From positions 248,001 through 312,000 of the forward strand of contig NZ_FWFF01000001.1 in NCBI RefSeq assembly GCF_900163715.1: a stretch of 64,000 bases of DNA. The letters are read 5' to 3'. The notes under the pieces were generated by a model, which searched no databases, was not told where the DNA came from, and saw only the letters and a program-made list of their open reading frames with translations. The position numbers and the translations under genes were made by a program. Positions 28,280 to 34,725 of the stretch are shown one piece after another. Position 1 is the first letter of the stretch, and each line of letters starts with the position of its first letter. Source of the DNA: Brevibacterium yomogidense. GTDB lineage: Bacteria > Actinomycetota > Actinomycetes > Actinomycetales > Brevibacteriaceae.

Positions 28280-29379
28280 GCGCGCAGAAGAGGAGCACTG
28301 TGGAGGAGTCCGACGAGCTCCAGGCCACCATCACGCACTACTGGGACGGGCGGGCGCGCGCCTACGATGCGCACCAGCTGCGGGATGACCGGGCCTCGGC
28401 CGATCACGCCGCGTGGAGCCGCGCCCTCACCCGCGCGCTGCCGGACGGTCCCCTCGATGTGCTCGACGTCGGCACCGGATCCGGGTACCTCGCGTTCCTG
28501 CTCGCGGACCTGCGCCACCGCGTGACGGGGATCGATCTGTCGAGCCGGATGCTCGCCCTCGCCACAGACCACGCCCGCGACCGTCGTGCCGCGGATCAGC
28601 CGACCGCCGCGTTCGTGCTTGGCGATGCGATGGCCCCTGCGTTCTCCGCGCAGTCGTTCGATGCCGTGGTCAACCGCTATGTCATGTGGACGCTGCACGA
28701 TCCGTTCACGGCGCTCACGCGGTGGCGACGGCTGCTGCGGCCGGGCGGACGGATCGTGCTCATCGACGCCCCGTGGTTCCCGTACGGCATCGAGGCGAAC
28801 ACGACGGAGGGGTTCGCCGACCACTACGGGGGCACGGTCGCTGAACAGCTGCCGCTGGCCGAGGCGACGAGCATCGAGGATACCGTCGCGCTGGTGCGCC
28901 GGGCGGGGTTCCAGCACGTGAGCGCGACGCCGCTCACGGAGATCCTGGAGCTCGACGCGACGATGGGCACCGTGCCCGGTCATCATGTGCAGCTGCAGCA
29001 CCTCATCAGCGGTGTCGCGCCAGAGGTCGTCGATGGCGTCGGCGCTCATCGCGACGTCGCGGTGAGTGCGGTTGAGGCACTGGAGGAGGGGATCGACGGA
29101 TGGACCCGCGCCTTCGCCGTCTGCTCTGATCCGACGCGGCTGCGGCTGCTGGTCGCGCTGCATTCGGCACCGGAGGCTGCGGTGTCGGAGCTCGCCGAGG
29201 CCGTCGGCAGCACCCCGAACGCGGTCACCCAGGCGCTGCGCCGGCTCGAGGACGCGGGGGTCGCCGTACCGCGGCGGGACGGCCGGCACCGGCGCTGGCG
29301 GCTGATCGACGACCGCATCCACCAGCTGCTGCACCATGCCTCCGCGCCGCATTCATCGCTGCACCCCGAACATCCGTGA
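28276..29379 (+). CDS. SAM methyltransferase fused to ArsR-type winged helix
   Basis: 367 aa, ATG at 28276 overlapping the ATPase stop. Residues about 15-225 are a UbiE-like methyltransferase: YWDGRARAYDAHQ, motif I VLDVGTGSGYLAFLLADL, FVLGDAMAPAFSAQSFDAVV, LRPGGRIVLIDAPWF. Residues about 275-350 form an ArsR/SmtB-like winged helix: FAVCSDPTRLRLLVALHSAP, VSELAEAVGSTPNAVTQALRRLEDAGV and wing RRDGRHRRWRL. No conserved Cys pair of classical metal sensors is visible. Being in one operon with the importer, it may modify a ligand or metallophore, and autoregulate; both are inference. Confidence 0.85.
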   Translation: MSAQKRSTVEESDELQATITHYWDGRARAYDAHQLRDDRASADHAAWSRALTRALPDGPLDVLDVGTGSGYLAFLLADLRHRVTGIDLSSRMLALATDHARDRRAADQPTAAFVLGDAMAPAFSAQSFDAVVNRYVMWTLHDPFTALTRWRRLLRPGGRIVLIDAPWFPYGIEANTTEGFADHYGGTVAEQLPLAEATSIEDTVALVRRAGFQHVSATPLTEILELDATMGTVPGHHVQLQHLISGVAPEVVDGVGAHRDVAVSAVEALEEGIDGWTRAFAVCSDPTRLRLLVALHSAPEAAVSELAEAVGSTPNAVTQALRRLEDAGVAVPRRDGRHRRWRLIDDRIHQLLHHASAPHSSLHPEHP

Positions 29380-29520
29380 CGCGCTGTCGATATGTGACGC
29401 GATGGCGATCCGGGGCGTCGATGAGAGGATGATCGTGACGGTCCGGGCCATCGAGAGGTCCACACGCGCCTCAGGAGCTCGGGCCGGAACATCATGTGAG
29501 TCGATCCTGCAGGAGGAACC

Positions 29521-29841
29521 GTGTACTTCATCGCCGTCCGTTTCGAGGTCAAGCCGGAGAGCGTCGAGAGCTTCCCGGAGGCCGTCCGCGAATTCACCGA
29601 GGCCGTCCGCGCGGAGGAGGGCAACCTCTTCTTCGACTGGTCCAAGAGCCTGGAGAAGGACAACGAGTACGTGCTCATCGAGGGCTACACGAACGAAGGC
29701 GCGGCACCGCACGTCCAGAGCGACCACTTCGCGAAGGGCCTCGAGGCGATCCGCCCGCACCTCACCAGGACCCCGAGCATCATCTCCCGCAAGGTCGAGG
29801 GCAACGGGTGGGACGAGATGGGCGAGCTCAAGCTCGACTGA
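29521..29841 (+). CDS. antibiotic biosynthesis monooxygenase (ABM) domain protein
   Basis: 106 aa, GTG start at 29521 after CAGGAGGAACC. Ferredoxin-like ABM fold: YFIAVRFEVKPESVESFPEA, the NLFFDWSKSLEKDNEYVLIEGY strand pair, and HVQSDHFAKGLEAIRP with the conserved His. Such dimeric proteins include quinol monooxygenases and haem-related enzymes; several have no proven activity. It is monocistronic with a strong terminator. Confidence 0.85.
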   Translation: MYFIAVRFEVKPESVESFPEAVREFTEAVRAEEGNLFFDWSKSLEKDNEYVLIEGYTNEGAAPHVQSDHFAKGLEAIRPHLTRTPSIISRKVEGNGWDEMGELKLD

Positions 29842-29864
29842 GCTCCGCACTCCCGACTGCGCAG

Positions 29865-29902
29865 GACCGGCCCGTCACTCCATGCGGAGTGGCGGGCCGG
29901 TC
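29865..29902 (+). terminator. hairpin terminator after ABM gene
   Basis: GACCGGCCCGTCACTCC (29865-29881) pairs with 29886-29902 with one T-G wobble and a short loop, 23 bp past the ABM stop. Confidence 0.75.
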
Positions 29903-29935
29903 GTCTGTGCGGCACACCAGTCCTGGCCGCGACCG

Positions 29936-30058
29936 AGGACGTCCCCGCGGGGACGTCCTGCAGCAGGTGCACCCACCCGCGCTGAGGCAGAACCCACCAT
30001 GGGCAACCGAGGCGTCCCCGCGGGGACGCGGTGCGACAGAAACGTCCCCGCGGGGACG
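29936..30058. repeat. three copies of palindrome CGTCCCCGCGGGGACG
   Basis: The 16-bp perfect palindrome occurs at 29940-29955 (extended to a 24-bp perfect palindrome, 29936-29959), 30013-30028 and 30043-30058, all in the gap between the convergent ABM and VOC genes. It may be a termination array or protein-binding cluster. Confidence 0.85.
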
Positions 30059-30060
30059 GT

Positions 30061-30780
30061 TCAGGGATGACCCGGCGAGACGAGGGCGAACTCCCCGCGT
30101 GGACCACTGAGCACCGCCCGGAAGCCGGGATCCGCGTCGTCGACAGACGCGACCCGCTCCCCCGTCAGGACGTCGATCGCCCCCGTCAGCCCGTCCGGGT
30201 CCGGTCCGAAGAACTCAAGACGCTCCAGCACGAGGGCGCCCTCGAACGAGGCCGCCACTTCCCCGCGTGAGGCCCCCTCCCGCAGCGTGTTCGCCGGGTG
30301 CGGGGACGTCCCCCAGTCGATGAGGAACGGCTGCGCCCCGCCGAATGCCAACGGCGTCCGACGGGTGAGCCGCCACTCCAGACGTCCCCCGTCCGGCGTC
30401 GCCCTCGTCATGTCGAACACGTTCCCGTAGTCGACACCTGCCACATCTGCAGCCTTGACCGTCCCGTCGAAATCGTCCGGGTGCACGGCCCACCGCTGAG
30501 CGCAGATCCCCGTCACACCGGGCAGGGAGCGCGCGGCGAGCGCGGGATCCTGATCCGGATCCGGTCCCAGGATCTCCAGGTACGTCAGGGACTCGTCACC
30601 CCAGCCGCGAGGCACCATCGACACGAGGTGGTTCGCCGTCCCACGGCCCGGATGGCTGCCGCCCGGGACCGAGCGGACACCGGTGAGCTCCTCGAACTCG
30701 GCGACTCCCGCCGCCAGGTCCGGCACCGCGACGACGAGGTGGTCGAACGTCCCCGGGACGCCGTCAGCACTCACGCCCAT
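30061..30780 (-). CDS. VOC/glyoxalase-like domain protein (downstream paralogue)
   Basis: 239 aa from the ATG at 30780, one base after the stop of its neighbour. It starts FDHLVVAVPDLAAGVAEFEE and shares GGSHPGRGTANHLV, LTYLEILGPDPDQD and FGGAQPFLIDWGTSPHPA with the next gene, so the two are tandem duplicates of the glyoxalase-like (PF13468-type) group. It has an extra C-terminal segment. The function is unknown; it is probably metal-binding or a small-molecule isomerase/dioxygenase fold. Confidence 0.8.
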   Translation of the reverse strand: MGVSADGVPGTFDHLVVAVPDLAAGVAEFEELTGVRSVPGGSHPGRGTANHLVSMVPRGWGDESLTYLEILGPDPDQDPALAARSLPGVTGICAQRWAVHPDDFDGTVKAADVAGVDYGNVFDMTRATPDGGRLEWRLTRRTPLAFGGAQPFLIDWGTSPHPANTLREGASRGEVAASFEGALVLERLEFFGPDPDGLTGAIDVLTGERVASVDDADPGFRAVLSGPRGEFALVSPGHP

Positions 30781-30781
30781 C

Positions 30782-31444
30782 TCAGAGGGTGACAGTGCCG
30801 TTGGGTGTGCCCAGCCGTGCACTCATGCCCACCTCGGAGCCCTGTTCGACGTCCGTGCCGTCGGCACCGAGGACGCCCAGCGGCGGCCGCAGAGCCGTCG
30901 GATCGGAGTGGGTGAGGGTGAGCGATTCGAGCGTGAGGACGGGCATGTCCTTCGACGCCGGATGCGGGGACTCGCCCCAGTCGATGAGGAACGGCTGCAG
31001 TCCGCCGAACGGCAGCGCGCCGCGCACCGTCAGACGCCACTCCAGCAGATCGCCCTCGAGCGTGCGCCGCGAGAGGTCCTGCACCTCGCCGAAGTCGACG
31101 CCCTCCGCCTCCGCCCGCGCCACCACCGCGTCGAAGCCCGCCGGGTGGATCGCCCACGTCTGCAGCCGCGGCGCATCGACGTCGTCGACGCCCAGCGGAC
31201 GCACGGTCCCCTCCTCGAGGTCCTGCTCCGGGTCGGGCCCGAGGATCTCCAGGTACGTGAGCGGACGCGGCTCCTCCGCCCAGTCGGCCGGCTGCAGCCG
31301 CAGGAGGTAGTTGGCGGTCCCCCGCCCCTCGTGCGCACCGCCGAAGACGGGCTGCACGCCGGTGGCCTCCGCGAACTCCGCGACCCCGGCCTCCAGGTCG
31401 GGAACGACGTAGACGAGATGGTCGAGGGTCTGTGTGATCGTCAT
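30782..31444 (-). CDS. VOC/glyoxalase-like domain protein (upstream paralogue)
   Basis: 220 aa, ATG at 31444. It begins TLDHLVYVVPDLEAGVAEFA and has GGAHEGRGTANYLLRLQP, LTYLEILGPDPEQD, WAIHPAGFDAVVARAEAEG and FGGLQPFLIDWGESPHPAS. These match its downstream neighbour closely (see 30061-30780), suggesting a recent local duplication and possibly a heterodimer. The substrate is unknown. Confidence 0.8.
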   Translation of the reverse strand: MTITQTLDHLVYVVPDLEAGVAEFAEATGVQPVFGGAHEGRGTANYLLRLQPADWAEEPRPLTYLEILGPDPEQDLEEGTVRPLGVDDVDAPRLQTWAIHPAGFDAVVARAEAEGVDFGEVQDLSRRTLEGDLLEWRLTVRGALPFGGLQPFLIDWGESPHPASKDMPVLTLESLTLTHSDPTALRPPLGVLGADGTDVEQGSEVGMSARLGTPNGTVTL

Positions 31445-31527
31445 GATCAGACTCTACCGACTCGGCGTGCGCACGGGAGGGCGTCAGTCCTCCCGCGGCA
31501 GGGCACCGGACCTCCCGCGAGAAGGCG

Positions 31528-33165
31528 TCAGTCCTGGGCGACTCCGGGCGACAGCTGCTCGACACCGGCGCCGAGGCCGTCGTCCGAGCCCTTGTCGCCA
31601 GACTTCTCGCCCTTTCCCTTCTTGTCCTTCTTCTCCTTGGACTCACCGTCGGACTTCTTCTTGTCCGACTTCTTGTCCTCGGACTTCTTCTTGTCCTTGT
31701 CGGACTGCGCGTCGACGCTGCGCTCACCTTCCTGCATCGCGACGGCGGTGGAGCGCACGTCCCCCAGCGCGGAGTAGAACGCGTCACCCGGGCAGCTGGT
31801 CGTGCCCACGTCGCGGTGGCCGATCACGGTGCGCATCCGCTCACCCGCCACGGTCGTCTTCGCGTCCGCCGAGGTGCCGCTGAGCGACAGCTTCCACGCG
31901 ATCGCGCCGCTGACCGCGTCGAGCGTCTTCTGCGGCGGCGCCTTCGACTCGAACGTCCCCAGCACGGAGATGCCGAACGTCCCGGTGTTGTAGCCCGCGG
32001 CGTGGGCCCCGACGACGGCCTTCGACAGCCCGCCCGCGCGGCCCTCCCAGAGGCGTCCGTACTTGTCCGCGAACATGTTGTAGCCGACGTCGTCCCAGCC
32101 CTGGCCCTCGACATGGAAGGTGTGGATGCCGCGCAGGATCGCGGGCACGTCCTCGGCGTCGTAGTCGTTCGCGCCGGCGGTGTGGTGGACGACTGCCGCC
32201 GTCGCCTCGTCCGCGATCGCCGGGTCAGTGCTGCCGATGGATTCGTCTGCGCCCCAGTCGTCACGACTGCGGACCTTCGGCTTGTCCGTCTTCTTCACCG
32301 AGGACGACACGGGCTGCGCCGCGGTGGCGCTGCCCGGCACGTACGACATCTGCCGTGCGTCGAGGCCGTCCTCTGCTGCGGCACCGTCGCCGGTGTCCGC
32401 TTCGGTGCCCGAATCGGGCTCCTCAGCCGGCTGCTGCGGTGCGACGGGCACGTTGTCCTGGACGGCCTCGGCGTCGGAATCGCGACGTTCGGGGTCGACC
32501 AGCAGCACACGAGTGCCCTCCGGCTCCCATCCGTCGCCCAGGATCCGCACCTGAGCGCTCTGCGCGCCCGCGACGTAGTAGGGGTCGGTGCCGGGACTGC
32601 CCTTGCCGCCCTCATCGTCCGTGTCGCTCTGGAGCTCGGACCAGTTCGACCACTGGCCTGCCTGCTTCGTGCGGATCTCGAAGCGGACGTCGGAATGCTC
32701 GTCGTACACGAGCCCGACGATGCCCAGCCCGTCGTCCGGCATGTCGATCTCGTCCGTGAGGCCGGCGATCGTGATGCCGTCCTCGGTCGTATCCGACACG
32801 GATCCGTAGGTGCCGGACATGGGGGTCGCGGTGGCTGCCGAGCCCTGCGCCTGTCCGCCGGATGCCGGCTGACCGGAGGATGCCGGCTGTGCGTTCACTC
32901 CAGTCTGTGCACCGGGTGCGCGCAGCAGCGAGGGCAGGTTGGAGACTCGATCGGTGAAGCTCGAGCCGGTCGCATCGAAGGTCGTGGCCGATGACGAGCG
33001 GGCGCCGGGAAGCTCCAGGCCCGCCTGATCGACGTCCGAGAGCTTCGATTCGGTCAGTTCGGGCGCCTCATCGACCGCAGCGATCGACGGGGCGCCGTGG
33101 GCGGTGGAGAGTATGAAGAGCGCAGCCGTACCAGCGACTGCGGCGACAAGGGGTCGCGCATGCAT
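31528..33165 (-). CDS. secreted peptidoglycan recognition protein / N-acetylmuramoyl-L-alanine amidase
   Basis: 545 aa from the ATG at 33165 (AGAGGTTCTTGAC upstream); a longer in-frame start adds 22 residues without such a site. The signal peptide is RPLVAAVAGTAALFILSTAHG. A beta-rich region (about 120-250: WSNWSELQSDTDDEG, GAQSAQVRILGDGW) precedes the amidase_2/PGRP domain: RSRDDWGADESIG, Zn ligand VVHHTAG (about 325), YNMFADKYGRLWEGRAGG and GHRDVGTTSCPG. It cleaves the amide between MurNAc and the stem peptide. The end is a Lys/Asp/Glu tail (about 490-530) that could bind anionic wall polymers. Confidence 0.9.
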   Translation of the reverse strand: MHARPLVAAVAGTAALFILSTAHGAPSIAAVDEAPELTESKLSDVDQAGLELPGARSSSATTFDATGSSFTDRVSNLPSLLRAPGAQTGVNAQPASSGQPASGGQAQGSAATATPMSGTYGSVSDTTEDGITIAGLTDEIDMPDDGLGIVGLVYDEHSDVRFEIRTKQAGQWSNWSELQSDTDDEGGKGSPGTDPYYVAGAQSAQVRILGDGWEPEGTRVLLVDPERRDSDAEAVQDNVPVAPQQPAEEPDSGTEADTGDGAAAEDGLDARQMSYVPGSATAAQPVSSSVKKTDKPKVRSRDDWGADESIGSTDPAIADEATAAVVHHTAGANDYDAEDVPAILRGIHTFHVEGQGWDDVGYNMFADKYGRLWEGRAGGLSKAVVGAHAAGYNTGTFGISVLGTFESKAPPQKTLDAVSGAIAWKLSLSGTSADAKTTVAGERMRTVIGHRDVGTTSCPGDAFYSALGDVRSTAVAMQEGERSVDAQSDKDKKKSEDKKSDKKKSDGESKEKKDKKGKGEKSGDKGSDDGLGAGVEQLSPGVAQD

Positions 33166-33497
33166 GTCAAGAACCTCTGTTCGCGGGGAAGAAGAAGCGC
33201 GACCCGCACGGATCTCCCGCGCGCGACGCACCTGAACTCACAGGGGTGGGTCTGTCCACTCAACATGCTGGCACATCTCAGGGGCGCTGGGTCGGCGCCA
33301 CGCTCGGCGCGTCACAGTCCGCAATTCGTCACAGTCCGCTCATCCCGCGGACCGATTCCACGGACCTGTGCCCTCCCAGCGCCCTCAGCATCGTCGGCGA
33401 CTGCTGTCGGCGGCTGGCGTCAGGTACTCGTGTCAGCGACTGCGGCGAGCCGCTGCTGTCGACGGCCGGTGTGAGCCGCCGGTGTCAGCTAATGCTG
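33166..33497. other. intergenic region upstream of the amidase
   Basis: 332 bp with no credible gene. It contains the amidase promoter region, the 13-bp direct repeat at 33310-33339, and near 33409-33500 a run of GTCAGCG-like short repeats downstream of the neighbouring gene. Confidence 0.5.
33310..33339 (-). promoter_or_regulatory. 13-bp direct repeat, possible MtrA-type site
   Basis: CGTCACAGTCCGC occurs at 33310-33322 and 33327-33339, spaced 17 bp start to start, about 145 bp before the amidase start. MtrA of Actinobacteria controls cell-wall hydrolases through GTCACA/GTAAC-type direct repeats, so this is a candidate site. Assignment is inference. Confidence 0.4.
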
Positions 33498-33923
33498 TCA
33501 GCGGCCGCTCTCCGGGTTGATCGCGCCGGGGGCGTTCTGGGGGTCTCCCACGCTGTCGCCCTTCCGGCCCACCGGCTTGTCCGCCCAGCCGCCCGTCGGA
33601 GCATCCGCCGGGCTGGGCGCGACCGATTCGACGACGTGCGTCCCGTCAGGATTGCGGACGATCCGATCGCCGTGGGCCGCGCCCGCCACGTCGATCGCGA
33701 TGTCGTCGGGCTCCGTGTAGTGCTCGGCCGCCGCGTAGTCGACCGCGCCGTCGCCCAGCACTTGGCGGGCTCCCTCATTCACCTTGTCGATCGGCCCCGA
33801 TCCGCTCGAATTCGTCGCCACGTCGGCCTCCTCTGCTGGTCGTGTACCTGCTGGTCCTGTCCCTGCTGGTCCAGTCTCGCCTGACCCTGTCTCTGCTTGC
33901 CGTTCTTCTGGTCGTCGTGTCAT
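33498..33923 (-). CDS. small acidic protein, unknown family (paralogue of 33963-34454)
   Basis: 141 aa from the ATG at 33923 (ACGGAGACAG upstream). An equally good start is GTG 33821 after AGAGGAGGCCGAC, giving 107 aa and removing a low-complexity ETGPAGTGPAGTRPAEEAD segment. The core IDKVNEGARQVLGDGAVDYA, TEPDDIAIDVAGAAHGDRIV and GTHVVESVAPSPAD is shared with the next gene. No signal peptide or membrane segment. I do not recognise the family. Confidence 0.7.
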   Translation of the reverse strand: MTRRPEERQAETGSGETGPAGTGPAGTRPAEEADVATNSSGSGPIDKVNEGARQVLGDGAVDYAAAEHYTEPDDIAIDVAGAAHGDRIVRNPDGTHVVESVAPSPADAPTGGWADKPVGRKGDSVGDPQNAPGAINPESGR

Positions 33924-33962
33924 CTGTCTCCGTTCACGTCCGTCGTGCAGCGCGGGGTGCTG

Positions 33963-34454
33963 TCACATCCACACCGGCTTGTCGGGGCGGTTCCGCAGCG
34001 CTTCGCTGGCCTCCGTGTCCGCCTGGTCATCGGCCGGGCTGGGTGCCATGGACTCCACGAGGTGCGACCCGTCGCCCTGGCGGGTGATCCGGTCGCCGTG
34101 GGCCCTGCCCGCCGCGTCGATCGCGCCGTCGTCGGGCTCCATGTAGAGCTCAGCCGCAGCGTAGTCGACCTCTGCGTCACCCAGGAACAGCCGGGCCCCC
34201 GCATTCAGCCGATCGATCGTCCTGCTGCCGCTGGTCTCCGCAGCGAGGGGATGGATCCTCCCCTCCGCGACCGCGATCCGCACACGATTGTGATCGGGGA
34301 CCGCGTTCCGGTACTCCTCGTCTCTGCGCAGACCGCTCTCCGCGTCCTGATGCATCGCGCTGTCGCGATTGCGGTCAGGGTCCCGGCTCTCCACGGACAT
34401 CCGGTGGAGATGCTCACGGGTATTGAGGACATGTTCACCATGCGACGTCATCAT
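33963..34454 (-). CDS. small protein, unknown family (paralogue of 33498-33923)
   Basis: 163 aa from the ATG at 34454, preceded by AGGGAGGCAGTG. The N-terminal 80 residues are charged and hydrophilic (EHLHRMSVESRDPDRNRDS), and the C-terminal half repeats the neighbour's core: IDRLNAGARLFLGDAEVDYA, MEPDDGAIDAAGRAHGDRIT, GSHLVESMAPSPADD. The pair is consecutive, same strand, 39 bp apart (0.16 kb to the alternative start). The conserved YxEPDD and AHGDRI motifs may mark an undescribed domain; soluble and probably cytoplasmic. Confidence 0.72.
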   Translation of the reverse strand: MMTSHGEHVLNTREHLHRMSVESRDPDRNRDSAMHQDAESGLRRDEEYRNAVPDHNRVRIAVAEGRIHPLAAETSGSRTIDRLNAGARLFLGDAEVDYAAAELYMEPDDGAIDAAGRAHGDRITRQGDGSHLVESMAPSPADDQADTEASEALRNRPDKPVWM

Positions 34455-34586
34455 CACTGCCTCCCTGGGCCGTGCGTGCAGGGTCCCTCCAGTTTACCGG
34501 CGCCGCGCGCGCACGGCTATGGGTCAGCCGCGGCACTTCCGGATGAGTTGACACTTCAAGCGATCGACGGTTAGATCTCATACGTG

Positions 34587-34664
34587 ATGACACGACCCGA
34601 CTCTCTGCTGTGCTGGCGCCGCCGGCACATCGACAACATGGTCATCACCACGTCGTCCTGTTGA
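34587..34664 (+). CDS. sulfur/cysteine-type leader peptide
   Basis: A 25-codon ORF with ATG 34587 and TGA 34662-34664 encoding a peptide with an LLCWRRRHIDN core and TTSSC immediately before the stop. This matches the actinobacterial putative leader peptides (core RRHxD, Cys at or near the end) found upstream of sulfate and organosulfur transport or metabolism genes. Ribosome stalling at the terminal Cys codon when cysteinyl-tRNA is short is the likely signal. It lies 61 bp before the ABC binding-protein gene on the same strand. No other gene lies in this 270-bp gap. Confidence 0.72.
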   Translation: MTRPDSLLCWRRRHIDNMVITTSSC

Positions 34665-34667
34665 GCT

Positions 34668-34685
34668 GAGCCGCACCGACGGCTC
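34668..34685 (+). promoter_or_regulatory. hairpin directly after leader peptide
   Basis: GAGCCG (34668-34673) and CGGCTC (34680-34685) form a 6-bp stem 3 bp after the leader stop. A stalled or terminating ribosome would cover it, so it could act in attenuation or translational coupling. Confidence 0.45.
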
Positions 34686-34725
34686 TCACGCCCTCCCCGC
34701 TCGCTCTTCGGACGAAAAGAACACC

